64,000 nt of DNA. Source: JALYOC01 sp036675345 (GTDB lineage Bacteria > Myxococcota > Myxococcia > Myxococcales > Myxococcaceae). The notes under the pieces are model-generated. The model was not told the origin of the DNA. It ran no database searches and was given only the letters and a program-made list of their open reading frames with translations. Position 1 is the first letter of the stretch. Each line of letters begins with the position of its first letter. The position numbers and the translations under genes are program-made. The DNA lies in assembly GCA_036675345.1 (NCBI GenBank), contig JAKFFE010000018.1, positions 124,001 through 188,000 on the forward strand, given 5' to 3'. Below are positions 24,139 through 32,655 of the stretch, in pieces.

Positions 24139-24199
24139 TTCTTGCACTCGAGGGGGGATGGATGACGCTGCGCAGGAGATCCCCCTTCGAGTGCAAGAA
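24139..24199. repeat. 61-bp palindromic element, left copy
   Basis: A 21-bp stem (arms 24139-24159 and 24179-24199, beginning TTCTTGCACTCGAGGGGGG; one mismatch at the left copy) encloses a 19-base loop with GACGCTGCGCA. It matches the element at 28251-28311 at 57 of 61 positions in the same orientation, loop included. It lies between the convergent symporter and helicase genes, so it could also end transcription from both. Confidence 0.92.
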
Positions 24200-24209
24200 G
24201 TGCCCGGCG

Positions 24210-27200
24210 CTAGGCGACCGCGGCGGCAAAGCCGGCGAAGAGGTCCCCGGGTAACGGATGCTCCAGCCGCCAGGTCACCGCCATCGGCAGCTCGGACTCG
24301 TGCTTCACGTAGGTCGCGGGTCCCAGGAAGTAGAAGGCGCGGTCATCGGTCTTCTGCCGTCCAAACAGCATCACGCTGGAGCCCAGTCGGACGTGGTGCT
24401 GGTAACGCTGTCCGGTCTCGCTCTGGGCGCGGGTGACCGACTGACTCTCCCAGTGCACCAGGTCCCGACTGATCGCGTAGTCGCGGTATCTCGTGGTGGG
24501 CGAGAAGTGGCCGCTGGTCTTGTCGAGCGTGAAGGCGAGCAGATCCGCCTTCGCCTCCCGGGCCCAGTACACGCCGGTCTGCCAGGGGGCGACCCTGGCG
24601 CCCTCCCCCACTCCAAAGGCGGCGAGGATCTCCAGGCGGGTGTAGCGGGCGTGGACCGCCAGGGGCACCTCGGGATGGGCCAGCAGCGCCACCGGCAGGT
24701 GGGAGATCCGCTGGCCCAGCAGCTCCAGGAGCCCCACCAGCTCCTCCCGCACCTGGGGATGCGCCCACAGCAGCTCGCACCCCTCCTCCAGCGAACTTCG
24801 GTTCCCCACCGCCTTGTCCACCACCGAGGCCACCACCATCCGGAGCAGTCGACGCTCGGCCATCGTCAGCGCCTGGAGTTCGGGCGGGGACTTCGGAAGG
24901 AGCAGCCGGCGGTACGCTTCGATCCGTGCCGGATCGTCGATGTGGAGCAGGCGGCCGCAGGCGCGCCGGAGCGTGGACTCCTGGGGCCCGGAGGCCAGCG
25001 TCGGTAGCCCCGCCGCCTCGCGGAGCTCCGACCAGCTCTTCTTGCCTGCGTAGACGTCCTCCAACTCCAGCCCGGTCGCGTCCAGATAGCCCCCCAAAGA
25101 GACGGACTCCGCGGTCCGGGCGTAGGCCCGCAGCTCGTCGGCCTTGGCGGTCCAGTGCGTCGGGACGGCGTTGCGGATGCTCTGAAGGACGATCTCGGTC
25201 GCCACCCGGTCCAGCTCCAGGTGACAGCCGGCGGGCAGGAACGGGAAGCCCTGCTCGACCTGGGTGGCGACCTCGCTCCGGGATCCCCCGAGCAGCGCGC
25301 GCAGCCGTCGGTCGAAGCGGAACTCGGAGCGCTGGTGCCCAACGAAGTCCAGCACGGTGCACACCGACTTCGAGGGGTGGCGACGCAGCCCGCGCCCCAG
25401 CTGCTGGAGGAACAGGGTTGGGCTGTCGGTGGGTCGGAGCAGCAGCAGCGTGTCCACCGCCGGGACGTCCACCCCTTCGTTGAACAGGTCCACCGAGAAC
25501 ACCACCTTCACCCGCCGCTCGGCGAGATCCCGCAGCGCCTGCCGTCGCTGGTCCTCGGGAGTGTCGGACCAGACAGCGATGGAGGGGATTCCCGCCTCGG
25601 TGAAGCGCCGGGCCATGAAGCGCGCATGCTCGACGCTGACGCAGAACCCCAGGGCCCGCATCCGGGTGAGATCGTCTACCCGCCGGTGCACCTCCTGAAG
25701 CACCAGCCGGACCCAGGCGTCGTTGCCGGTGAGCAGGTTGGAGAGCCCCTCCACCTCGTAACCGCGGCCCCGCTTCCACGGGAGCTGGCGCAGGTCCAAA
25801 CCGTCATGGATTCCAAAGTAGGAGAAGGGGACCAGGCGGTGCTGGTCGATCGCATCCCACAACCGAAGCTCGGCGGCGATCCGCCCGTCGAACAGGTCCA
25901 GCACCGGGAGCCCATCGCTGCGCTCCGGGGTGGCGGTGAGCCCCAGCAGCTCCACCGGGCGCAGGTGCTCGAGCAGCTGGCGGTAGGTGGAGGCCGCGGC
26001 GTGGTGGAACTCGTCGATCACCACCACGTCGAAATGCTCCGGGGCCAGGTGCTCCAGCCCGGCGGTATGGAGGCTCTGGATGGAGGCGAAGACGTGCTCG
26101 AAGTGTCTGGGCCGCGCCCCGCCCACCCAAAGCTCTCCGAAGGCGTAGTCGCGCAGCGCGTGCCGGAAGGTGGCCACCGTCTGGGTGAGGATCTCCTCCC
26201 GGTGGGCGACGAAGAGCAGCCGGGCCCGGGGGAGGCGCTCCCGGAGGTTGGCGTAGTCCAGGGCGGCCATCACCGTCTTGCCGGTCCCGGTGGCGGACAC
26301 CAGTAGATTTCGGTGGTGCCCGCTGGCCCGGGACAGCGCGATCTGCTCCAGCAGCCGCTCCTGGAACGGCTCCGGCCGCAGCTCGATCGGACTGAACGGC
26401 AGTTGGAGGGACCCACCGTCCGACCCGGTGCGGGCCAGGAACTCCTCGGGGTCGTAGGGAACGAAGTCGCCGCTGTTCCAGTAGCTCTCGAAGACCGCGG
26501 CCACCTTCTCCACCACGCTGGGGTTGCGGGCGCTGGAGGCGCGCACATTCCACTCCAGACCACTGACCTGCGCGGAGTGGGTCAGGTTCGAGGAGCCGAT
26601 GTACGCGGTCGAGTATCCGGACCGACGATGGAAGTGCCAGGCCTTGGCGTGAAGGCGGGTGCTGCTCTGGTCGTAGGAGATCCGGACCTCCGCGCCGAGT
26701 GCACGGAGCGCATCCAGGGCCCTCCCCTCGGTCGAGCCGGTGTAGGTGGTGGTCAGGACCCGCAACGCGCGCCCGGCGGCGCAGTGGACGCGCAGCGCCT
26801 CCAGCATCGGGGAGATCCCGCTGCGGCGGATGAAGGCCATCACCAGGTCGATGCCGTCCGCCGAATGGATCTCCGCCAGGACCTGGTTGCCCATGCGCGG
26901 CTCGCCCGGCGCATTGGTCAGCAGGGTGGTGTCCAGCAGCGGGATCAACGGCGCGGTGAGCTGTTCGGCGCTCCCGTCAGGGAGTCTGCCGAGGATGCTC
27001 CGGAGCACGGTGCCCGCCTCCACCGGTCGCTCGGCAAACAGCGCCTTCGCGTCGGTGGTGCCCACCACCACCTCCACCAACTGTCGGGCCAGCGCCGTCC
27101 CGACCGCCACCCGGTTCTTCCGATCCAGGGAGGCCACCGCGCGCTCGACGATCCGGGAGAGGTGCAGCGCGATCCGGTCCGCCGCCTCCGCCTCATGCAG

Positions 27201-27302
27201 TCCGGACCGGGTCACCTCCAGCTGGCCGCTCAGCCCGTTGAGCTGCGCCTCCAGCGCTTCGGTGACCAGGGCCTCGTAGAGACCGCGCTCGTTCTGGGAC
27301 AT
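24210..27302 (-). CDS. PLD nuclease-SF2 helicase-DUF3427 protein
   Basis: A 1030-residue multidomain protein. Residues ~130-280 form a phospholipase-D-like nuclease half-site: LHAKAWHF (His-x-Lys) near 215 and YIGSSNLT near 236. Residues ~320-650 are an SF2 (DEAD/DEAH-type) helicase: Walker A SATGTGKTVMAAL near 341, motif II VVIDEFHHA near 431, motif III LTATPER, motif VI QQLGRGLRRHPSK near 635. The C-terminal ~350 residues match DUF3427 (DLLAFTLDK, YRDYAISRDLVHWESQS). Such proteins are found in defence islands, probably acting on foreign DNA. It begins 9 bases after the AbiEi/DUF559 stop, so the two are one operon. Confidence 0.9.
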   Translation of the reverse strand: MSQNERGLYEALVTEALEAQLNGLSGQLEVTRSGLHEAEAADRIALHLSRIVERAVASLDRKNRVAVGTALARQLVEVVVGTTDAKALFAERPVEAGTVLRSILGRLPDGSAEQLTAPLIPLLDTTLLTNAPGEPRMGNQVLAEIHSADGIDLVMAFIRRSGISPMLEALRVHCAAGRALRVLTTTYTGSTEGRALDALRALGAEVRISYDQSSTRLHAKAWHFHRRSGYSTAYIGSSNLTHSAQVSGLEWNVRASSARNPSVVEKVAAVFESYWNSGDFVPYDPEEFLARTGSDGGSLQLPFSPIELRPEPFQERLLEQIALSRASGHHRNLLVSATGTGKTVMAALDYANLRERLPRARLLFVAHREEILTQTVATFRHALRDYAFGELWVGGARPRHFEHVFASIQSLHTAGLEHLAPEHFDVVVIDEFHHAAASTYRQLLEHLRPVELLGLTATPERSDGLPVLDLFDGRIAAELRLWDAIDQHRLVPFSYFGIHDGLDLRQLPWKRGRGYEVEGLSNLLTGNDAWVRLVLQEVHRRVDDLTRMRALGFCVSVEHARFMARRFTEAGIPSIAVWSDTPEDQRRQALRDLAERRVKVVFSVDLFNEGVDVPAVDTLLLLRPTDSPTLFLQQLGRGLRRHPSKSVCTVLDFVGHQRSEFRFDRRLRALLGGSRSEVATQVEQGFPFLPAGCHLELDRVATEIVLQSIRNAVPTHWTAKADELRAYARTAESVSLGGYLDATGLELEDVYAGKKSWSELREAAGLPTLASGPQESTLRRACGRLLHIDDPARIEAYRRLLLPKSPPELQALTMAERRLLRMVVASVVDKAVGNRSSLEEGCELLWAHPQVREELVGLLELLGQRISHLPVALLAHPEVPLAVHARYTRLEILAAFGVGEGARVAPWQTGVYWAREAKADLLAFTLDKTSGHFSPTTRYRDYAISRDLVHWESQSVTRAQSETGQRYQHHVRLGSSVMLFGRQKTDDRAFYFLGPATYVKHESELPMAVTWRLEHPLPGDLFAGFAAAVA

Positions 27303-27311
27303 CGCCGCACT

Positions 27312-28232
27312 CTACTCGTCGGGATCCACCCGGGGGTCCACCACCTCTTCATAGAGGGGGCGCGCGCGGGAGGCCGGGTGCCGCTTGAAGGCGGTCCGCA
27401 GCCTCAGCTTGAGCTCCGCGCGACCGTTCTTGAGCTGGTCGTGGGTGACGCTCAGGTGCACGTAGCCCAGCGCAGCCAGGCGCGACCGTCGGCGGGCGTC
27501 GTGGTCGAAGACCTCCTTGCGTCCCCCATGGGCGGTGTAGCCATCCGCCTCCAAAGCCAGGCCCCGGCGGGGATAGGCAAAGTCGATCACCATCGCCCCC
27601 TGGTTGTCGAACACGGTGTAGTCCGGCTCGGGTACGGGAAAGCGATGCTCCCGGAGGAAACGCCACAGCTTGACCTCCAGGGCGCTGCGCAGCGGGCGCC
27701 GGCGACGATCGGTGTCCTTGAGCGCCGCCTGCAGCCGTCCGGTTCCCCGAGCGCCCTCCCTCAGCGGCAACCACCCTCGCATCGTCTCGGTGAACAAGGG
27801 GTCACGCCGCCAGGCGCTCTCGAACGCAATCGCCAGGTTTTCCTCGTCGGTAGTGGCGGCCAGGTCGACCACGGTTCGCTCGACGGTGGTGCAGCGCATC
27901 CCCTCCACCTGGGTCATGGCTGCTGGCACCAGCTGGGTGCGGTGGACCTTGACCTCCGGGTGTTCCCCAAACTGTCCGGGGGGAAGGGTCAGGCTGATCA
28001 CCTGGGTCGACCACTCGCCGTCCAGGTTGTGGAGGATGGCTGCGCTGGTCCCGCTCAGCACCGCATCCGGTCCGGCCCACAACAGCGCTGCTTGGCAGCG
28101 GGTTCGGAACAACGGTTGCTTGGGTCCAGACCAGTAGACCCCGGGGAAGATCTCGCGCAGTCGCCCCGCCTTGAGTTGCTCTCTGAGCTGTTGCGGACTC
28201 AGGCCGACAGAGGAGGCTGTCACCACTGCCAT
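27312..28232 (-). CDS. AbiEi-like N-domain fused to DUF559/Vsr-type nuclease, copy 1
   Basis: A 306-residue protein. The N-terminal half (LREIFPGVYWSGPK, AALLWAGPDAVLSGTSAAILHNLDG, MRCTTVERTVVDLAA) is the winged-helix/AbiEi_4 type found in AbiEi antitoxins, which bind DNA. The C-terminal ~100 residues look like a DUF559/very-short-patch-repair nuclease of the PD-(D/E)XK fold: RSALEVKLWRFL, then VIDFAYPRRGLALEADGYTAH, with Asp and Glu as likely metal ligands. ATG 28232 has AGGGAGGG about seven bases upstream. The palindromic element begins 19 bases before the ATG. No AbiEii toxin gene is adjacent; the helicase takes that place. Confidence 0.8.
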   Translation of the reverse strand: MAVVTASSVGLSPQQLREQLKAGRLREIFPGVYWSGPKQPLFRTRCQAALLWAGPDAVLSGTSAAILHNLDGEWSTQVISLTLPPGQFGEHPEVKVHRTQLVPAAMTQVEGMRCTTVERTVVDLAATTDEENLAIAFESAWRRDPLFTETMRGWLPLREGARGTGRLQAALKDTDRRRRPLRSALEVKLWRFLREHRFPVPEPDYTVFDNQGAMVIDFAYPRRGLALEADGYTAHGGRKEVFDHDARRRSRLAALGYVHLSVTHDQLKNGRAELKLRLRTAFKRHPASRARPLYEEVVDPRVDPDE

Positions 28233-28250
28233 CGAGACCCTCCCTGAGGG

Positions 28251-28311
28251 TTCTTGCACTCGAGGGGGGATGTCTGACGCTGCGCACGAGATCCCCCCTC
28301 GAGTGCAAGAA
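28251..28311. repeat. 61-bp palindromic element, right copy
   Basis: The 21-bp arms (28251-28271 and 28291-28311) are a perfect inverted repeat with a 19-base loop. It matches the left copy at 57 of 61 positions. It lies just upstream of the AbiEi/DUF559 ribosome-binding site and just downstream of the DUF2378 gene at 28393, so it may act as operator, terminator or element end. Confidence 0.93.
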
Positions 28312-28392
28312 GCCTGGCGCCACCTCCCCTCCACCGCAAGCGCAACCCGCTCGCCCCTCCCGCCCATCGAATCAAGTGAAGACGCCGCCCGC

Positions 28393-29025
28393 CTACTCCC
28401 TCCAGCGCACGTCGAGGGAGATCTCCTCACCCTCCACCTGGAGGAGTTGGATCTCGAGATTCTTCGCCCCGGCGACTTCAAGCCCGGCGGTGAGGATGCC
28501 CCGGTAGAATCCCGGGTTGCGGACCGGGCGGATGCGGATCTCGAAGTGGCCCCGGCCCCGCTCTTCGGCGGCGGCTTCGACGTAGTTGGTCGCCGAGCGG
28601 AACGACTGGGTCAGCCGGCCGATCACCCGACGGGTGCCCAGCACCGGAAGCATGCGCAGCAGGGCGCGGCCCATCAGGGTGGTCTCGTAACGTTCGATGA
28701 AGGCGCGGCCGAGGCGAAAGAAGGCTTCGTCGTCGCTCAGGGAGGGATAGAGAAACTGCCGCACCTTCCCCAGCACCGAGAGGTGTGCCGCCAGCGGATA
28801 GGCCACCTGGAGCCGGTCCAGATCGACCCCGGCTTCACGAAAGGCGGCCAGGACCTCCGGCTTCGGCGGATCACCACACGCCCGGAGGAGGGTCTCGAAG
28901 GACTGGCCGAACACCACCCGGTCGGCCGGAGCGATGGTCGATGGCGGAGCGGCCGGTGCTGTGTGCTTGGGGGCACCCACCGCCACAGTGTAGTCCGCGC
29001 GTGAACCCGCCGCTGACCGGGCCAT
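28393..29025 (-). CDS. DUF2378 (TIGR02265) family protein, copy 2
   Basis: About 210 residues from ATG 29025; the first ~35 residues are Ala/Pro-rich and the true start could be lower. The family core is clear: VVFGQSFETLL, FREAGVDLDRLQVAYPL, SDDEAFFRLGRAFIERYETTLMGRALLRML, TRRVIGRLTQSFRSATNY and NPGFYRGILTAGLEVAGAKN. This follows the TIGR02265 consensus more closely than copy 1 at 12892, so the two are old paralogs. Its function is unknown. The palindromic element lies 82 bases after its stop. The MacB-like operon ends 126 bases upstream. Confidence 0.85.
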   Translation of the reverse strand: MARSAAGSRADYTVAVGAPKHTAPAAPPSTIAPADRVVFGQSFETLLRACGDPPKPEVLAAFREAGVDLDRLQVAYPLAAHLSVLGKVRQFLYPSLSDDEAFFRLGRAFIERYETTLMGRALLRMLPVLGTRRVIGRLTQSFRSATNYVEAAAEERGRGHFEIRIRPVRNPGFYRGILTAGLEVAGAKNLEIQLLQVEGEEISLDVRWRE

Positions 29026-29150
29026 CCTTTCGTCACGCGGTCGCCCGGCCACCGCGTCCCCTCGCATCGCAACGGTCCGCCTGGTCCGCGAGAGCGATGC
29101 CTGCTCACCCGGACGAGACCCGCGCCGACCCGATGACCTGTCGGTCCCCG

Positions 29151-30356
29151 CTACTCGTACCGCAGGGCCTCGATCGGCGACAAAGACGCCGCGCGCTTGG
29201 CGGGCCACAGCCCGAAAGTGACTCCCACCGTGGCGGCGAAGATGAAGGCCAGCATCACCGACTGGATCGAGACCTCCACCGACCAGCCGGCCAGGTTCTG
29301 CAGCAGCAGCGAACCGCCGACCCCGACGGCGATCCCCAGCACCCCCCCGGCGGAGCAGAGCACCAGCGATTCGATCAAGAACTGCTGGAGGATGTCCGAG
29401 GGCCGGGCGCCCAGCGCCTTGCGCAGTCCGATCTCCCGGGTCCGTTCGGTGACCGAGACCAGCATGATGTTCATGATCCCGATCCCGCCCACGATCAGCG
29501 AGATGGCGGCAATCCCGGCGAGCAGGAAGGAGAACGTCTCCGCGGTCTCCTGGAAGGTGCTCAGCAACGAGGCCTGATCGCGGATGTTGAAGTCCGCCTC
29601 CGCGCCGGGGCGGAGCCGGTGCTCGCGCCGCAGCTTGCGATCGATCTCCGCCATCGCCTCGGTCATCTGCCCGTCGGAGGCCGCCTGCACCGCGATCGAG
29701 CGGATCCGGTCCTGGCCGATCAGCCGCAGCTGCGCGGTGGCCAGCGGGAGGTAGAGGCTCTCGTCCGGGTTGCTGAACCCCTGCGCGCCCTTCTCCGCCA
29801 TCACCCCCACCACCTCGAAGGTGATCCCGCGGATCCGGATCTCCTGGCCCAGCAGGGCCTGGGAGTCGGTCCCCAGCTGCTGCCCCACCAGGGCGCCCAG
29901 CACCACCACCCGGCGTCGGCCGCGGTCCTCGGCCTCGGTGAACAGCCGCCCCGAGGCCAGCTGGTGGTTGTTCACCTCGAAGTAGCTGGGCCAGGTCCCG
30001 ACGATGGAGAGGTTGGCGTTCTTGGTCCCCTTCTCCACCTGCAGCCGGGTCTCCATTTCCGGAGCCACCGCGGCGATGGCCACCGGGGAATCGGCCAGGG
30101 CCTCGGCGTCGTCCACGGTCAGCGCGGCCTGGCCTCCCAGCCCTCCGGAGAAGGCCTGACCGGGGCGGACGGTGAGCACGTTGGTGCCCAGCCCCTTGAG
30201 CCGATCGGACACCGACTTCTGGGCCCCCGCCCCCAGGGCCATCATCGCGATCACCGCCGCGATGCCGATGATCACCCCCAGCGCGGTGAGCAGCGACCGC
30301 AGCTTGTTGGCCACGATCGCCTCGAAGGCGCTGAGCACGATCTCCCCGAAGTTCAT
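29151..30356 (-). CDS. MacB-type ABC transporter permease
   Basis: A 401-residue MacB/FtsX-type permease with four membrane helices: one at the N-terminus (LLTALGVIIGIAAVIAMMALG) and three in the last ~130 residues (FLLAGIAAISLIVGGIGIMN, VLGIAVGVGGSLLL, FAATVGVTFGLWPA). The large periplasmic MacB_PCD domain lies between (NVLTVRPGQAF... LVGQQLGTDSQALLGQEIRI). MNIMLVSVTERTREIGLRKALGARPSDI is the family's coupling helix segment. Its ATG overlaps the adaptor stop by 4 bases (ATGA). It works with the ATPase and adaptor that follow and with the TolC channel. Substrate unknown. Confidence 0.92.
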   Translation of the reverse strand: MNFGEIVLSAFEAIVANKLRSLLTALGVIIGIAAVIAMMALGAGAQKSVSDRLKGLGTNVLTVRPGQAFSGGLGGQAALTVDDAEALADSPVAIAAVAPEMETRLQVEKGTKNANLSIVGTWPSYFEVNNHQLASGRLFTEAEDRGRRRVVVLGALVGQQLGTDSQALLGQEIRIRGITFEVVGVMAEKGAQGFSNPDESLYLPLATAQLRLIGQDRIRSIAVQAASDGQMTEAMAEIDRKLRREHRLRPGAEADFNIRDQASLLSTFQETAETFSFLLAGIAAISLIVGGIGIMNIMLVSVTERTREIGLRKALGARPSDILQQFLIESLVLCSAGGVLGIAVGVGGSLLLQNLAGWSVEVSIQSVMLAFIFAATVGVTFGLWPAKRAASLSPIEALRYE

Positions 30357-31927
30357 CGCCCCCTCCCGCCGCGTCCACCACCGCCACCCGCGCCGGGAAC
30401 CAGCCCTCCGCCCATCCGCTGGCGCATCCGCTCCGAAGACTGCTGCTGCTGGTTCTTCATCTGCACCACCGAGACCAGCACCACCTGTTCGCCTTCGGCC
30501 AGGCCCTCGATCACCTCGGTGTTCTCCCAGTCGCTCAGCCCCAGGGTCACCGCGCGAGGCTCGGGGCCGGTGGGCGTCTGCACGAACACCAGCCCGCGCC
30601 TGCCCGCCGCGTCTTGACCCGGCTGGACCCCGGCGCCTCCGGAGGCGCGCTGCTCGCGGCAGGCCTGGGCCTGCGCCCGTTGTTCTTCGCTCAGCCCGTC
30701 CACCCCGCCGGCGGCCCGGATCTGCTCGCGCAGCGCACGACAGACGTCCGGCGGGTCGGCGTCCGACAAGGCCCCCGCCGCCTGGGCAGGAACGGTTCCG
30801 GAGCGGCCGCTCTTCCCCTGCGCCGCAGGCAGGTTCGGCCCCGCGCCCGGAGTGCCCTGGACGCCCGTCCCCGCCCCGTCCGCGCCGCTTGCCTGATCGC
30901 CGCCCTCGCTCCCGGACTCCGCGCGTGCGCCGCGCCCTCCTCCGCGCAGCAACCCCCGGACCGCGTCCGGCTGCAGCCCCAGCGCCTGGGCGGCGGAGGC
31001 CGCGTCCCGGGCGGCCACCACCGCGGTGCTGGGGACGGTGATCACCTCCGAGCGCCGGGCGATCTCCACCTCCACCTCCCCGTTCATCCCCGGGCGGAGC
31101 AGCCCCTGCTTGTTGTCCAGCCGCACCAGCACCGGGAACAGGGTGATGTTCTGCTCCACCACCGCCTGCGGTTCCACCTTGGCCACCCGGCCCGCGAAGG
31201 TCTTTCCCGGGTGCGCCTCCACGGTCACCCGGGCCTGCTGCCCGACCGAGATGCTGCCGATGTCGCTCTCGTCCACCTTGGCCCGCACCTGCATCTCGGA
31301 GAGATCCGCCATCTGGAACAGCGCGGTCCCGCCGGAGACGTTGGAGGTGGCGGAGGCGATGATCTGCCCCTCCTCCACGCTGCGCGAGAGCACCGTCCCG
31401 GAGATCGGCGCGCGGATGGTCACGTCCCCCCGGCGCTCCCTGGCCAGCCGCACCGAGGTCTCATTGCGCACCACCGCCGCCCGGGCGGCCGCCGCGCCCT
31501 GCACCGCCGACTCGTACTCCTGCTGGGTCACGGTGGCGCTGGCCTTGAGGGTCTCCATCCGCACCCGGTGGGCCTCGGTCACCTGCGCGGTCACCCGCGC
31601 CGACTGCAGATCCGCCTGCGCCTGCTCCAGCGAACTCTGCACGTCCCGGGGATCGATCTCCGCCAGCAGCGCGCCCTGCTCCACCCGGTCCCCGGTCTCC
31701 ACCAGCACCCGCAGCACCTCGCCGGAGGCCTTGGACTTCACCTCCACCACCCGCACCGGCTCCACCAGCCCGGCCGCCTCCGCGGTCACCTCCAGGTCGC
31801 GGCGATCCGCTGTGGCGGTGGACAGCGCGCTGGTGGGCGGAGCCTTCGCGCCCCGGCCCAGGAAGAACCACAGCGCCAGCGCGCCCAGCAGCACCACCCC
31901 CACCCCCACGGCGATCCACTTCCTCAC
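30353..31927 (-). CDS. MacA-like periplasmic adaptor protein with low-complexity insert
   Basis: A 524-residue HlyD/MacA-type adaptor. It has an N-terminal membrane anchor (IAVGVGVVLLGALALWFFLG), a biotinyl-lipoyl-like half-motif (VKSKASGEVLRVLVETGDRVEQGALLAEID), a coiled coil (residues ~95-160) and the matching second half (VTIRAPISGTVLSRSVEEGQ). It is longer than usual because a Gly/Ala/Ser/Gln-rich segment of about 120 residues (about 310-430, with two Cys) interrupts the membrane-proximal domain. The tail is Gly/Arg-rich. The start is GTG 31927, whose GTGA overlaps the ATPase stop. Adaptors of this kind link MacB-type pumps to TolC. Confidence 0.9.
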   Translation of the reverse strand: MRKWIAVGVGVVLLGALALWFFLGRGAKAPPTSALSTATADRRDLEVTAEAAGLVEPVRVVEVKSKASGEVLRVLVETGDRVEQGALLAEIDPRDVQSSLEQAQADLQSARVTAQVTEAHRVRMETLKASATVTQQEYESAVQGAAAARAAVVRNETSVRLARERRGDVTIRAPISGTVLSRSVEEGQIIASATSNVSGGTALFQMADLSEMQVRAKVDESDIGSISVGQQARVTVEAHPGKTFAGRVAKVEPQAVVEQNITLFPVLVRLDNKQGLLRPGMNGEVEVEIARRSEVITVPSTAVVAARDAASAAQALGLQPDAVRGLLRGGGRGARAESGSEGGDQASGADGAGTGVQGTPGAGPNLPAAQGKSGRSGTVPAQAAGALSDADPPDVCRALREQIRAAGGVDGLSEEQRAQAQACREQRASGGAGVQPGQDAAGRRGLVFVQTPTGPEPRAVTLGLSDWENTEVIEGLAEGEQVVLVSVVQMKNQQQQSSERMRQRMGGGLVPGAGGGGGRGGRGR

Positions 31928-32655
31928 GACCGACCTCCCGTCATCCCGCGCACTGCGTTGAGTTCATCCCGTTCGATCACCCCGTCCCGCAGGTAGATCA
32001 CCCGCCGCGCCTGGGCGGCGATGTCCGGCTCGTGGGTCACCATCAGCACCGTCTGTCCCTGCGAATGCAGCTCCGCGAACAAGGCCATCACCTCTTCCCC
32101 GGTCCGGGTGTCCAGCGCCCCGGTGGGTTCGTCCGCCAGCAGCAGCGCCGGCTGGGTCACCAGCGCCCGGGCGATCGCCACCCGTTGCCGCTGACCGCCG
32201 GAGAGCTCGCTGGGCTTGTGGTCCATCCGCTCTCCCAGCCCCACCCGCTCCAGCATCTGCGCCGCCCGCTCCCGGCGCTGCTTGCGCGGCACCCGGGCGT
32301 AGGCCAGCGGCAGCTGCACGTTCTCCAGCGCGGTGGACCGGGGCAGCAGGTTGAAGCTCTGGAACACGAAGCCGATCTCCCGGTTGCGGATCCGGGCCAG
32401 CGCGTCCTCGTCCAGCCCGGCCACCGGGTGACCGTTGAGCGAGTAGTCCCCGGCGGTGGCGGTATCCAGGCAGCCGATCACGTTCATGAAGGTGGACTTC
32501 CCGGAGCCGGACGGGCCCATCATCGCCACGTACTCGCCGCGCTGGAGATCCAGGTTCACCCCCTTGAGCGCGCGCACCACCTCCTGCCCCATCTTGAACT
32601 CCTTGGTCAGTCCCCGCACCGAGATCACCGGCGCCGCGGCCTCCGGGGTGTTCAT
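31924..32655 (-). CDS. MacB-type ABC transporter ATP-binding protein
   Basis: A 243-residue LolD/MacB-class ATPase. Walker A is MGPSGSGKSTFMNVIG, the signature LSGGQRQRVAIARAL, and Walker B LLLADEPTGALD, with MVTHEPDIAA as switch His. Wording such as IGFVFQSFNLLPRSTALENVQLP is typical of the MacB subgroup. ATG 32655 has GGAGGA seven bases upstream; the gene overlaps the TolC-like stop by 4 bases. Gene order TolC, ATPase, adaptor, permease with overlaps at every junction indicates one operon for a tripartite efflux pump. Confidence 0.93.
   Translation of the reverse strand: MNTPEAAAPVISVRGLTKEFKMGQEVVRALKGVNLDLQRGEYVAMMGPSGSGKSTFMNVIGCLDTATAGDYSLNGHPVAGLDEDALARIRNREIGFVFQSFNLLPRSTALENVQLPLAYARVPRKQRRERAAQMLERVGLGERMDHKPSELSGGQRQRVAIARALVTQPALLLADEPTGALDTRTGEEVMALFAELHSQGQTVLMVTHEPDIAAQARRVIYLRDGVIERDELNAVRGMTGGRS

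Larger units (their letters stand above)
24139..28311. mobile_element. Candidate repeat-bounded two-gene defence module
   Basis: Two direct copies of a 61-bp palindromic element, 4112 bases apart, exactly enclose the AbiEi/DUF559 gene and the PLD-helicase-DUF3427 gene and nothing else. No transposase or integrase gene lies inside, and no target-site duplication outside the repeats was seen. Recombination between the repeats would remove precisely this unit. It is proposed as a cassette or a non-autonomous island by inference only; the repeats could instead be a dispersed family that happens to lie on both sides. Confidence 0.35.

Noticed and set aside
24139..24199. The left palindrome as a plain transcription terminator only
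   Set aside because: It may end transcription, but its loop is shared with the distant right copy, which independent terminators would not explain.
24139..28311. CRISPR-like interpretation of the repeats
   Set aside because: Only two copies 4 kb apart, each a long palindrome, with genes and not spacers between them.
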